The position numbers and the translations under genes were made by a program. A stretch of DNA of 64,000 nt from positions 310,001 through 374,000 of the forward strand of contig CAVQMC010000011.1 of NCBI GenBank assembly GCA_963713505.1. Direction: 5' to 3'. This DNA comes from CAVQMC01 sp963713505 (lineage in GTDB: Bacteria > Bacteroidota > Ignavibacteria > Ignavibacteriales > Ignavibacteriaceae). Under the pieces are notes generated by a model. The model ran no database searches. It was given only the letters and a program-made list of their open reading frames with translations, and was not told the origin of the DNA. Below are positions 45,786 through 56,005 of the stretch, one piece after another. Every line of letters begins with the position of its first letter. The stretch's first letter is position 1.

Positions 45786-47663
45786 GTGAAAATAATTTCT
45801 TATAAATTTATATTGACGCTTTTAGCTGTCGTTATTTGTTTTCAAACTAAAAACTTAGGACAGCAGCAAAATCAAAATAATATTGTTACAGAAGGATTAT
45901 ATTTCCCATCCATAACGCCGGGAACACATTTGTAAAAGTTCTTGTAATCTTTACGGAATTTCCTGATGATGATTTTAATCCTAATTTTGAACAATGGCAA
46001 AAAGGATCCGCACCAAAATTTATGGGAGATAAATTTATTGATTCAACTCTAAACGAAAATTCAAACAAGGGTAATATTACGCAATTCTTTAGAGCAATGT
46101 CTTTAAATAAATTTAATGTAATTGGAAAAACCATTTATGTTAAAACTCCTCATAAAAGGAAATGGTATTTAGATAATAAAAAAAACAGAACGTTTATTAA
46201 TGCTGATATAATTTCAGAAGTAGATTCATCAATCGACTTTAAAGATTATGATAACTGGACAATTAAAGGAAGAAATAATTTTATCTTTTCTCCCGATGGT
46301 AAAGTTGATATGATCTGGATTATTTTCAGAAATATTGCAAATGATATGGAAGATCCCGGAAAAACAGCTGCTGGTTTAGGATTTGCGACTTACTTAAGTA
46401 AAGATAATATTCAAAAATGGTCAGGAGAAGCTTCTCTAGGTTATGGATTTCCAATTAAAGTTGATTCCGAAAAGATGAACTGTTGATATGGGATTTGAAA
46501 ATGGTTCGGGATTAAATATTATGGAAGGTTATAACGGTGTTAAAAAAGTAAAAAATCTTTGTATTCATGAATTCGGACATCATCTTTTAGGCAACAATGG
46601 AATGCACGGCGGTTTAGGCTTTTGGGCAATAATGGCTGGTTACGGTTCAAGAAGCAACTGTGCAAATTCATTTGAAAGAGTTCGTTTAGGCTGGACAAAT
46701 GTAATCAATCTTGATACATTAATTACAGATACAATTTCAATTAGTGATTATGTTACAACCGGAGAATGTTTAAAAATTTCTCTTCCAAATACGCAGCCAA
46801 AAGAATATTATCTTTTGGAAAATCATCAGAATATTTCTCCTTTTGATATTACGAACGGAAAGGGAAACGGAAAAGGTTTATATATTATTCATCAAACCGG
46901 ACCTTATAATTCTAATTTGAATCTTGTTTCTGCAAATGGAAAATGGCAGTGGAAGTTTGATCATAAAATTGCAAATCCGTGGGGCTCAGGAGAAATTCCG
47001 GTTCTTGAAAGAACTACACCTGATCCAATAAACGGATATTTTGATAATCAGAGAATTCCATATTTTGATTCAACAGAAAATAAAAATGAATCTTCTTTAG
47101 TTTATGCTTATTTTGATCCATTTACAAAAAAAGATACAATCAATCCTTTGTTCAGTGGAATTGGTAAAGATCAATTTAACCTTGAAAACAATAATGTGAT
47201 AAGTCCATGGAGTAATCCTAGAGTTTTAAATTCAAATCATTCGGTAAGTAATCTGGCAATTGAAGTTTTAAGTGATTCAAACGGAATTATAAAAATAAAA
47301 TGGAGAAAAGGAGAAAATCTTTATAATGATTTTCCCCCTTCAAAACCGCTCGGTTTGAAAGCTGTAATTACAAAAGAAAAAAATATAAAATTAAAATTTT
47401 TCCAGGATGACGAACCGAATATAAAATATTATGAAATATTTAGAAAAGCTCGAATTGATTCTGAATTTAAATTTATTGCTAAAATAAAAAATGAAAACAT
47501 AAATAAAACTGAAACAGAATTATCCTGGATTGATAAAAATTTTAAAAATACCTCAGGATTACTTTTATATAAAGTTCGGGCTGTAAATGATAAAAATATA
47601 AAATCTGTTTTTTCAGACGAATGTAAATTTCAGATTGATGAAAATAGATCTATAAAAAAATAA
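45786..47663 (+). CDS. M6-like secreted metalloprotease with fibronectin III domain, two frame breaks
   Basis: A probable secreted zinc protease. GTG 45786 begins a signal peptide (VKIISYKFILTLLAVVICF). After a frame change near 45905 the chain continues VKVLVIFTEFPDDDFNPNF and FFRAMSLNKFNVIG. After another near 46480 it enters DMGFENGSGLNIMEGYNG and the zinc site HEFGHHLLG, followed by GFWAIMAGYGS. A later part (from about 47340) is an FnIII-like domain (KPLGLKAVITKEKNIKLKFF). This matches the M6 (immune-inhibitor-A-like) layout. No type IX secretion tail is seen. With both indels repaired it would be about 625 residues. The partial frames alone would not be active. Confidence 0.72.
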
Positions 47664-47820
47664 AAGATTAAAAAAAATTAAATATTTTCATAAGTCTTTT
47701 TTATTAATATATTTTATCAAAATCAAAATAAGACAAGTCATTTTTTCATACTTTAGAAATAACTAATTTTCTAATTAGTAAAAATTATTAGTATTTATAG
47801 TCAATTCATGCCATCTTTAA

Positions 47821-47851
47821 TTGACAATTTTTCAGTATTTGACTAATTTTG
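47821..47851 (+). promoter_or_regulatory. Bacteroidota-type promoter for the purN-mre operon
   Basis: TTG (47821-47823), 20-nt spacer, TAATTTTG (47844-47851), an exact TAnnTTTG, about 24 nt before the purN TTG start codon. Confidence 0.55.
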
Positions 47852-47874
47852 GACAATTTTAAAGATAGATTATT

Positions 47875-48480
47875 TTGAATATAGCTGTATTTGTTTCCGG
47901 CAGAGGTTCAAATCTTCAAGCAATATTAGATTCCAAGGATTTAGAGCATATTGTAGAAGTTAAAGCTGTGGTTAGCGATAAAATTGAGTGTGCGGCTTTT
48001 GAAATAGCGAAAAGATTTTTAATTCCAACCTATTCTATAGGCAAAAAAGATGGTTGTATTAGCTATCAAGACCTTTCCAAAATTTTTTCTTCTAAAAGTA
48101 TTGATCTAATAGTGCTTGCTGGGTTTTTGAAACTAATACCGGTTGATTTTATTTCTTCTTATAAGAATAAAATTATAAATATACATCCTGCACTTCTGCC
48201 TTCATTCGGTGGAAAAGGAATGTACGGAATGAATGTTCATAAATCTGTCTTTGAAACTTCTGCAAAGGTTTCCGGACCGACTGTACATTTTGTTGATGAA
48301 ACTTTTGATACCGGAAAAATAATTGCACAAAAGTGCATTGATATTTCTAAAGTAAAATCGCCGGAAGAAATAGCAGAGTTGGTTCTTAAAGAAGAACATA
48401 AAATTTTACCTTTTGTAGTTAAAAAATTTGCGGAAAATAAAATTAAAAATCTGAATGGTAGAATTATAATTGAAAGTTAA
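47875..48480 (+). CDS. purN: phosphoribosylglycinamide formyltransferase
   Basis: The third purine step, using 10-formyl-THF to formylate GAR. 201 residues, normal length. Motifs: VFVSGRGSNLQAILDS at the start, LAGFLKLIP near 80, INIHPALLPSFGGKGMYG with catalytic Asn and His, and VHFVDETFDTGKIIAQ with the catalytic Asp. It starts with TTG at 47875, just after its promoter. It heads a long same-strand block; purH follows after 36 nt and catalyses later purine steps. Confidence 0.92.
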   Translation: MNIAVFVSGRGSNLQAILDSKDLEHIVEVKAVVSDKIECAAFEIAKRFLIPTYSIGKKDGCISYQDLSKIFSSKSIDLIVLAGFLKLIPVDFISSYKNKIINIHPALLPSFGGKGMYGMNVHKSVFETSAKVSGPTVHFVDETFDTGKIIAQKCIDISKVKSPEEIAELVLKEEHKILPFVVKKFAENKIKNLNGRIIIES

Positions 48481-48516
48481 TTTATTGTAAAATCTAAAAA
48501 TCACAGGTAGTAAATT

Positions 48517-50035
48517 TTGAAAAAACTTGCGTTGCTTAGTGTATCTGATAAAAAAGGGATTGTAGAATTAGCAAAGGATTTGGTTGAATTAGATTATCAA
48601 ATAATTGCAACCGGTAATACGGCAAAAATGATTTCGAATTCCGGAATTGAAGTTACGGAAATAAGTTCCTTAACAGGATTCCCGGAAATTTTTGAGGGAA
48701 GAGTAAAAACTTTAAATCCAAAAATTTTCGGCGGAATTTTATTCAGAAGAGATAATGAAGAAGATAAAAAAGAAGCAGAACAAAATGAAATAACTCCAAT
48801 TGATATTGTTTGTGTAAATCTTTATCCTTTCGTGAAAACCACAGAAAATCCAAATTCAACTTTGGATGATATAATCGAAAATATTGATATCGGCGGACCA
48901 AGCTTGATAAGAGCTTCTGCAAAAAATTATAAATTCGTTTCAGTTCTTACAAATCCCGAACAATACAGTGAATTTGTAAAGCAATTAAAAGAAGATAAGA
49001 TCACCGAAGAAACAAGAAAGAATCTAGCGGTAGAAGCTTTTTCTCACACAGCAAATTATGATACTCATATTGCAAATTATCTTGAAAAGAAATTTGAAAT
49101 AGAACCAAATTATTTTAGGGTAAATTATAAAAAAGAAACTTCACTTCGATACGGAGAAAATCCTCATCAGAATGGATATATATTTGGTAAATTTAGCGAT
49201 TACTTTGAAGTTTTTCATGGAAAAGAATTATCTTACAACAATATTTTGGATTTAATTGCAGCAGTTGAACTTGTAGAGGATTTAGGTAAAAATTCTTGTA
49301 CAATTATCAAACATCAAAATCCGGCAGGAGCTGCAAAAGGAACCGATTCTTACGACGCTTATGTGAAAGCATTAAAGTGCGATCCGGTTTCTGCATTCGG
49401 TGGAATTGTAACTTTTACTTCGATTGTTGATGAAAAAATTGCTGAAAAATTAAATGAAATTTTCCTTGAAATTATTTCCGCTCCCGAATATACCGAAGGA
49501 GCTATCGAAATTTTAAAGAAAAAGAAAAATCGTAGATTGTTAAAACAATTGAAATCTGTTAGAGCAGATGGCATGAATTTTAGAAATATTCCTGGCGGAG
49601 TTATTGTCCAGGATGCGGATAGACTTGGTTTAATCGAAAACGATATTAAAACCGCAACTGATAAAACAACCAACAAAAGAAGAATTGGAAGATTTGTATT
49701 TTGCATGGATAGTTGCTAAACATACAAAATCAAATTCAATTGTTTTTGTAAAAGATAAAACAACGGTTGGTGTCGGTGCAGGACAAATGTCGCGTTTGGA
49801 TTCTGCTAAAATTGCTTACATGAAAGCAAAAGAACATGGATTGGATTTAAAAGGATCTGTTGCTGCATCAGATGCATTTTTTCCTTTTCCGGATACATTA
49901 TTGGAGATCATAAAATATGGTGCTGTTTCCGTAATTCAGCCTGGCGGTTCAGTAAGAGATGCAGAAGTTATTGAAGCCGCTAATAAAAATAATATTTCGA
50001 TGGTATTTACCGGAATTAGGCACTTTAAACATTAA
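48517..50035 (+). CDS. purH: bifunctional AICAR transformylase/IMP cyclohydrolase, one frame break
   Basis: The last two steps of IMP synthesis. N-terminal cyclohydrolase: ALLSVSDKKGIVELAKDL, GFPEIFEGRVKTLNPKIFGG and NIDIGGPSLIRASAKN. C-terminal transformylase: LRYGENPHQNGY, IIKHQNPAGAAKGTD with the catalytic Lys-His, then DLYFAWIVAKHTKSN and GQMSRLDS. The second piece is in another frame from about 49660; the break is at GATAAAACAACC, a homopolymer. The stop is followed by 8 nt and the mreB ATG. Total length of about 505 residues is normal once repaired. Start TTG 48517. Confidence 0.92.
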
Positions 50036-50043
50036 GAGGTTAA

Positions 50044-51069
50044 ATGGGAATTTTTGATTTCATTTCAGCAGATATTGCTATCGATCTTGGTACTGCTAAC
50101 ACATTAATTTATGTTAAAGGTAAAGGAATAGTATTAAACGAACCTTCGATCGTAGCATTCGACAAAAACACAAAAAAAATTATTGCTCTTGGAAATAAAG
50201 CCAAAGAAATGCAGGGACGCGAACATAAAGAAATAAGAGTGACTCGTCCAATGCGCGATGGAGTAATTGCTGATTTTGAGATCGCAGAAGGAATGATAAG
50301 AGCTTTTATAAAACGTGTAAGAGCAGGAATGTTTTCTGCAAGAAGAATTGTAGTTGCGGTTCCTAGCGGAGTTACCGAAGTTGAAAAAAGAGCTGTAAGA
50401 GACAGCGCCGAACATGCCGGGGCAAAAGAAGTACATTTAATTGCGGAACCAATGTCTGCTGCAATCGGAATTGGTATTGATGTTGAAGCTCCCGTCGGAA
50501 ACATGATTATTGACATCGGCGGCGGAACTACCGAAATTGCAGTAATTGCATTATCCGGAATTGTTAATGAAGAATCAATTCGTATTGCCGGTGATGAAAT
50601 GAACTATGCAATTATGCAGTACTTCAAAAAAAATCATAATATTTTAATTGGAGAAAGAACTGCAGAAGCAATTAAATGCGAAGTTGGTTCAGCGGTTCCT
50701 TTAAAGGAAGAAATAACAATTCAGGTAAAAGGAAGAGATTTAGTCGGTGGAATTCCAAAAACAACCGAAGTCAGTTCTGTTGAAATAAGAGAAGCATTAA
50801 ACGAAGCAGTTGTACAAATTGTTGATGCAGTTAGACAATCATTGGAACGAACACCGCCGGAACTTTCTGCAGATATTTTGGATAGAGGAGTAATGATTAC
50901 AGGCGGCGGCGCACTCTTAAAGGGTTTGGATGAGAGAATTAGAATGGAAACCAATTTACCTGTTCACGTTGCTGAAGATCCTTTAACGGCAGTTGTTAGA
51001 GGCGCTGGAAAAGTCATTGATAATTTAAATCATTATTCCAAAGTTTTAATTCGAAATAGAAGATATTAA
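50044..51069 (+). CDS. mreB: rod-shape determining protein MreB
   Basis: A bacterial actin that guides lateral cell-wall growth. 341 residues. Actin-fold motifs: DIAIDLGTANTLIYVKGKG (phosphate 1) near 9, MIIDIGGGTTEIAVIALSG (phosphate 2) near 158, and GVMITGGGALLKGLDERI (adenosine) near 280. The AGAKEVHLIAEPMSAAIG segment is also typical. AGAGG lies before the ATG. It is followed by mreC, mreD, mrdA and rodA, the complete elongasome core; RodZ is not in this set. Confidence 0.96.
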   Translation: MGIFDFISADIAIDLGTANTLIYVKGKGIVLNEPSIVAFDKNTKKIIALGNKAKEMQGREHKEIRVTRPMRDGVIADFEIAEGMIRAFIKRVRAGMFSARRIVVAVPSGVTEVEKRAVRDSAEHAGAKEVHLIAEPMSAAIGIGIDVEAPVGNMIIDIGGGTTEIAVIALSGIVNEESIRIAGDEMNYAIMQYFKKNHNILIGERTAEAIKCEVGSAVPLKEEITIQVKGRDLVGGIPKTTEVSSVEIREALNEAVVQIVDAVRQSLERTPPELSADILDRGVMITGGGALLKGLDERIRMETNLPVHVAEDPLTAVVRGAGKVIDNLNHYSKVLIRNRRY

Positions 51070-51090
51070 TGTTTAGAATAAAATAAATTA

Positions 51091-51924
51091 ATGATAAGAG
51101 TAATTTTAAAGCTATGGGAAAGCACTAAGGAATACTTAATCCTAATCCTTTTACTTGTCATCAGTCTTATCACTTTATCTCAAAACCAAAATTCAGAAGT
51201 TAAAAAAGTCAGATCAGTTGCATTCGGTGCATTTGCTTCAATAACTTCAGTTGTATCGGATGTTATTAATATAACCAAAGTTAAAAGTGAAAATGAAAGA
51301 CTTAGAGAAATAAATGCGGAACTAATGCTGAAAGTCAATAAGCTAAGACAATATGCAATTGAAAACTCTGAGTTAAAAGGACTTTTAGCATTTAAAGATT
51401 CATCAAAATATCCTTTACTACCTGCAACAATAGTTTCAAAGTCTTTATCTAAATCTCAAAATACAATTACAATTAATTCCGGGGATTTAAATGGAGTAAA
51501 ACCCGGAATGCCGGTTATAAATGATCAGGGCTTAATTGGAGTAGTTTATTCTACTTCTGATAATTACTCAATTGTTAGAACTTTGCACAATATTGATCTT
51601 AAACTCACTGTAAAAGATGAACGCAGCAGATTTGATGCTGTAATGAAATGGAATGGTGAAAATCTTGTAATGATAAATGTTCCCAAAACTTATGATGTAG
51701 AAAAAGGAGATAGAATTATTACTTCTGAAATAAGTACAATTGTCCCTGTTCCGCTTCCTGTAGGGCTTGTGACCGGATTAAGCAAAGTAGAAACCGGGAT
51801 ATTTAATGAAGTTACTGTAAAACCTTTTGTAGATTTTAACCGGATGGAAAATGTTTTTGTACTTGGGATAGTTGAAAGCAAAGAAAAAAATAATCTGGAA
51901 TTAAATTTTTATAACAGAAAGTAA
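51091..51924 (+). CDS. mreC: rod-shape determining protein MreC
   Basis: 277 residues: a short cytoplasmic tail, one membrane helix (about 17-31), a coiled-coil (about 60-95, VKSENERLREINAELMLKVNKL), then the periplasmic beta domain. The family pattern VKPGMPVINDQGLIGVVYSTS lies near 140, and a second repeat PLPVGLVTGLSKVE near 225. MreC bridges MreB/MreD and PBP2 and is believed to switch PBP2 on. It lies 21 nt after mreB and 2 nt before mreD. Confidence 0.93.
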   Translation: MIRVILKLWESTKEYLILILLLVISLITLSQNQNSEVKKVRSVAFGAFASITSVVSDVINITKVKSENERLREINAELMLKVNKLRQYAIENSELKGLLAFKDSSKYPLLPATIVSKSLSKSQNTITINSGDLNGVKPGMPVINDQGLIGVVYSTSDNYSIVRTLHNIDLKLTVKDERSRFDAVMKWNGENLVMINVPKTYDVEKGDRIITSEISTIVPVPLPVGLVTGLSKVETGIFNEVTVKPFVDFNRMENVFVLGIVESKEKNNLELNFYNRK

Positions 51925-51926
51925 GG

Positions 51927-52415
51927 ATGAAAGCTCAATATATTTATTCTATCCTTTTATTCTTCCCGGTTCTTGTTTTGCAAACAACAATTGTTCCTTT
52001 AATAGCTGTAAGAGGAATCGCTCCAGATTTAATTGTGATACTTTTAGTTTTTTATGCAATAAGCAATGGACAAATTTACGGAACTGTTTTGGGATTTGTT
52101 TATGGTTTTCTTTTTGATTTAATAACCGGTAGTTTACTAGGCAGCGCCATGTTATCTAAAACATTGAGTGGATTTATTGCGGGATATTTTTCAAATGAAA
52201 ACAAAAAAGAAACATATTTAACTACTTATATGTTTTCATTAATTGTCCTTTTATGCGCTGTTGTCGATTCGGTGGTTTATTCATTTTTTTCAACTTCCGA
52301 TTTAACTAGAAATATATTACTTTTATTTTTTGAACAGGGAATGCTGCCTGGTTTGTATACGGCGGTGGTAAGTATTTTAGTTACATTTTTTATACCTAAA
52401 AGGCAGATGTTTTGA
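51927..52415 (+). CDS. mreD: rod-shape determining protein MreD
   Basis: A 162-residue membrane protein with about five helices. Typical sequence is the helix SILLFFPVLVLQTTIVPLIA followed by VRGIAPDLIVILLVFYAISNGQIYGTVLGFVYGFLFDLITGSLLG. The conserved AP-D and GF-G-FDL patterns identify it. It partners with MreC in the elongasome. It sits 2 nt after mreC, and its TGA overlaps the TTG start of the PBP2 gene (TTGA), indicating translational coupling. Confidence 0.9.
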   Translation: MKAQYIYSILLFFPVLVLQTTIVPLIAVRGIAPDLIVILLVFYAISNGQIYGTVLGFVYGFLFDLITGSLLGSAMLSKTLSGFIAGYFSNENKKETYLTTYMFSLIVLLCAVVDSVVYSFFSTSDLTRNILLLFFEQGMLPGLYTAVVSILVTFFIPKRQMF

Positions 52416-54229
52416 GAACAGAGAACTTTGCTTCTTTTCAAAGAAAATCAGTTGTTTATGGTATTTTAACAATATCATTTGCCATTCTTGTATTTCGGTT
52501 ATTTCAAATGCAGATAGTTGAGCAGAAAAGTTATAACACTAAGTCTGCAAATAACAGCATTAAATCTGTCGAACAAACTCCGCTTAGAGGTATTTTTTAT
52601 GATAGGAACGGTAAAGTACTTGTAAGCAACATACCTGCTTATACTTTAAGAATTACTCCTGCCAATTATGATAAAAAATTAAACAGAATTTTAGAAACTG
52701 TAATCGGAGAAGATTCAGGATATATAAATAAAATTCTTTATAATAATCGGATTTATTCCAAGTATGTTCCTGTTAGAATAAAACGTGGAATAGATTTTAA
52801 AGTTGTTTCCTGGCTTGAAGAAAATTCAGAGTATCTTCCCGGAGTTGATTATATAGTTGATATGCAGAGGGGTTATCCTGCAGGTGTTATGGGCTCTCAC
52901 ATGTTCGGCTATACAAAAGAAATATCTCCGCAATTATTAGAAAAAGATAAGGATTACTATAACCCCGGTGATTATATCGGTTATACTGGTTTGGAAAAAA
53001 ACTATGAAAAACTTCTGCGGGGTGATAAAGGCTACGACTTTGTATTGGTCGATTCTAAACGAAAAGAGATTGGAAAATTTAATAACGGAATGAATGATGT
53101 TCCTTCTATAAAAGGGAAAGATCTTGTTTTGTCAATTGATGCCGGTGTTCAAAAAGTTGCTGAGGATGCTATGAAAGGACTTAAAGGTGCTGTTGTTGCA
53201 ATTGAACCGAAAACCGGCGAAGTGCTGGCTTTAGTAAGTGCACCGGAATATGATTTGAATGAATTCTCTTATGTGACATCAAAAGATTTTTTAACAAAAT
53301 TATATAATGATCCTGAAAAACCCATGTTCAACAGAGCCACAATGTCCTTAAAACCTCCGGGCTCAACATTTAAAATTTTGTCGGCTATAGCCGGCCTGGA
53401 TATGGGTGTAATTACAACTAAAACCACATTTTACTGTGCAGGCGGATTTACTTACGGAAGATTTTTTAAGTGTCATGGAGTTCATGGTTCAATAAATGTC
53501 GTTCATGCAATTGAAAAATCATGCAATACTTATTTTTATAATTTGATATTTAAACTCGGCCTTGATAATTGGGCTGCTTATGCAAGAAGATTCGGCTTCG
53601 GTAAAGATACTGGAATTGATATTGGTGAAGAAAGTCCGGGAATTGTCCCTGATACAAAATATTATGAAAAATTATACGGACCTAAATGGCCGAGAAGCAT
53701 TATGGCAAGTTTGGGAATTGGACAAGGAGAATTAAGTGTTACTCCAATTCAGCTTGCACAATACTGCGCATTAATAGCAAATGACGGCGTAACTTATACA
53801 CCTCATGTTGTAAAAGGATATATCGACAGTAAAACAAATCATTTAGTTCCTTTTAAATTTAAAGAGATTAATACACACGTTAGTAAAAAAATATTTGACA
53901 TTGTTAAAGAAGGAATGTTTCTGGTTGTTAATGGAGCGGGTACTGCAACCAATATTAAAATGAACGAAATTAAAATTGCAGGCAAAACCGGGACGGCTCA
54001 AAATCCTCATGGAAAGGATCATTCGTTATTTATAGCTTTTGCTCCTTTTGATAATCCTCAGATTGCAATAGCAGTTATCGTAGAAAATGTAGGATTTGGT
54101 TCAACATATGCAGCTCCAATTGCTCAAAAAATGATAAAAGAATATTTACTAAAAGAAAATAATGAATTACCGCAAAAATTAGTTAAGAATAAAGATAATA
54201 AAGAATTAAGAGCTTCACTTGAGAATTGA
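52412..54229 (+). CDS. mrdA: penicillin-binding protein 2
   Basis: The elongation-specific transpeptidase, 605 residues. An N-terminal membrane anchor (about 15-30) precedes the PBP dimerisation domain (RGIFYDRNGKVLVSN and GYTGLEKNYEKLLRGDKG). The transpeptidase domain has active sites PPGSTFKIL (Ser nucleophile) near 302, SCNT near 370 and KTGTAQNPHGKD near 525. It crosslinks side-wall peptidoglycan with RodA. It starts with TTG overlapping the mreD stop, and rodA begins 11 nt before its stop. Confidence 0.95.
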   Translation: MRTENFASFQRKSVVYGILTISFAILVFRLFQMQIVEQKSYNTKSANNSIKSVEQTPLRGIFYDRNGKVLVSNIPAYTLRITPANYDKKLNRILETVIGEDSGYINKILYNNRIYSKYVPVRIKRGIDFKVVSWLEENSEYLPGVDYIVDMQRGYPAGVMGSHMFGYTKEISPQLLEKDKDYYNPGDYIGYTGLEKNYEKLLRGDKGYDFVLVDSKRKEIGKFNNGMNDVPSIKGKDLVLSIDAGVQKVAEDAMKGLKGAVVAIEPKTGEVLALVSAPEYDLNEFSYVTSKDFLTKLYNDPEKPMFNRATMSLKPPGSTFKILSAIAGLDMGVITTKTTFYCAGGFTYGRFFKCHGVHGSINVVHAIEKSCNTYFYNLIFKLGLDNWAAYARRFGFGKDTGIDIGEESPGIVPDTKYYEKLYGPKWPRSIMASLGIGQGELSVTPIQLAQYCALIANDGVTYTPHVVKGYIDSKTNHLVPFKFKEINTHVSKKIFDIVKEGMFLVVNGAGTATNIKMNEIKIAGKTGTAQNPHGKDHSLFIAFAPFDNPQIAIAVIVENVGFGSTYAAPIAQKMIKEYLLKENNELPQKLVKNKDNKELRASLEN

Positions 54230-55447
54230 TTACAAATTAGGCGATAAATTTGATTTTGGATTGTTTCTTTCTGCAGTTGCATTAATTTGCATAGGCTTGG
54301 CAGCAATTTACAGTGCAACATATAATAATCCTGCCGCTCATGGAAATTTTGAAAAACAATTAATTTGGGGTTTCATATCATTAATAATATTCTTTGTTAT
54401 TTATTCCTTACCTACGAATACTTTTAAGATTGCTGCAATACCAGTTTACTTATTCTCACTTCTTTTATTGATTTTTGTTCTCGTTGCCGGCAGAAGAATT
54501 TCCGGTGCAAGAAGCTGGCTAGAGTTAGGGTCTGCGGGCTTTCAGCCTTCAGAATTTGCAAAACTCGGTACAATATTAATGCTTGCGTACTTTTTGAGTA
54601 AAACAAATACTAATATCGAAACTTTTAAAGATATAGTTTTGTCATTGTTTATAGGTTTACTTCCTGTTGCTTTAATTTTACTTGAACCCGATATGGGAAC
54701 AGCTATAGTTTATTTAGTATTGATCCTTACTTTGATTTTCTGGAAAGGAATAAGTTTATTCGGATTATTTATTGTACTTTCTCCTGCATTTGTAGCCGTT
54801 TCTTCTTTGTTCGGAACTTTTTATTTTCTTGCTGCTGTAATTTTAGTTTTTGTTGCTTTAATCCTATTTAAAAAGATTTGATTTTCAGCGGCTCTATTTT
54901 TGCATTAAATATCGGCGCTGGATTTTTTGCAGATTATGTTTACAGAGCTTTAAGCCCTCATCAGCAAAACAGAATTCAATCATTTATAAATCCAATGGCT
55001 GATCCATTAGGGGCTGGATATAATGCAATACAAGCTAAAGTTGCAATTGGTTCGGGTGGTTTGTTGGGTAAAGGATTTTTAGAAGGGAACCAAACACAGC
55101 TTCAATATATACCCGAACAATGGACAGATTTTATTTATTGTGTTATTGGAGAAGAATTCGGATTTATAGGAAGTGTAATCACTCTTGCAATCTTTCTTTA
55201 TCTTTTTATGAGAATTTTAAAAATTGCTTCTACTGCAAAAGATGAATTTCTTAGCCTTACTGTTATGGGAATTTTTTCTGTTTTCTTTGTTCACTTATTA
55301 ATTAACATTGGTATGGTGATAGGAATTATGCCAGTAATCGGAATTCCTTTACCATTTGTTAGTTACGGCGGAAGTTCGCTGCTTGCTAATATGATTATGC
55401 TAGGAATAGTAGCAAACATTTATCGCACAAGAAAAGAATATACTTAA
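54219..55447 (+). CDS. rodA: peptidoglycan glycosyltransferase RodA, one frame break
   Basis: A SEDS-family lipid-II polymerase for side-wall growth, about 410 residues, ten membrane helices. N-terminal piece: IGLAAIYSATYNNPAAHGNF, GARSWLELGSAGFQPSEFAKL and LLEPDMGTAIVYL (catalytic loop Asp). C-terminal piece: PHQQNRIQSFINPMADPLGAGYN, then QWTDFIYCVIGEEFGFIGS and FVSYGGSSLLANM. The first frame stops at 54881. The join is at an A-run (TTTAAAAAGATTTG); with one extra A it reads FKKDLIFSGS and continues normally. Clear homopolymer error or phase change. Start TTG 54219 overlaps mrdA. Confidence 0.94.
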
Positions 55448-55462
55448 TAGGAGATATACTTA

Positions 55463-56005
55463 TTGATTCTTTCCGATAAAAAAATTTTAGAAGAAATTGA
55501 AAAAGGCAATATTGTTATTGATCCTTTTAAAAGAGATAATCTTGGAACAAATAGTTATGATGTTCATTTAGGAAAATGGCTGGCGGTTTATGAAAATGAT
55601 ATTCTCGATGCAAAAGCTCATAACAAAATTAAAAAATTCGAAATTCCGGACGAAGGTTTTATTCTTCTACCTTCAAAATTATATTTGGGTGTTACTAAGG
55701 AATATACAGAAACAAGGAATTATGTCCCTTTTGTTGAAGGAAAATCTTCAATTGGAAGATTGGGAATTGATATTCATTCAACTGCCGGGAAAGGTGACGC
55801 CGGTTTTTGTAATACCTGGACATTGGAGATTTCTGTAAAACAACCTGTAAGAATATACAAAGATATGCCCATCGGTCAGATTATTTATTTCCAAATGTTG
55901 GGTGATGTTGAAATTCCTTATAATTTAAAAAAGAATGCAAAATATAATGAACGTTCGGAGTTTCCGGTTGAATCAATGATGTATAAAAATTTTAAAGGTA
56001 AATGA
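55463..56005 (+). CDS. dcd: dCTP deaminase
   Basis: Converts dCTP to dUTP. 180 residues. Motifs: MILSDKKILEEIEKGNIVIDPF at the start, NSYDVHLG near 30, FVEGKSSIGRLGIDIHSTAG with the catalytic and binding Arg/Ser near 95, GFCNTWTLEI with the Glu, and GQIIYFQ. The start is TTG at 55463, with AGGAG 9 nt upstream. It lies 15 nt after rodA and overlaps pyrF by 4 nt (ATGA), a coupled pair in pyrimidine metabolism. A bifunctional deaminase/dUTPase cannot be excluded. Confidence 0.9.
   Translation: MILSDKKILEEIEKGNIVIDPFKRDNLGTNSYDVHLGKWLAVYENDILDAKAHNKIKKFEIPDEGFILLPSKLYLGVTKEYTETRNYVPFVEGKSSIGRLGIDIHSTAGKGDAGFCNTWTLEISVKQPVRIYKDMPIGQIIYFQMLGDVEIPYNLKKNAKYNERSEFPVESMMYKNFKGK

Noticed and set aside
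50109..50516. Two minus-strand open frames over mreB
   Set aside because: They overlap a fully conserved mreB and carry no family motif.
54870..54885. Recoding at the A-run in rodA
   Set aside because: An A-run of this size can cause slippage, but RodA needs one continuous chain and the other frame breaks suggest base-calling error.
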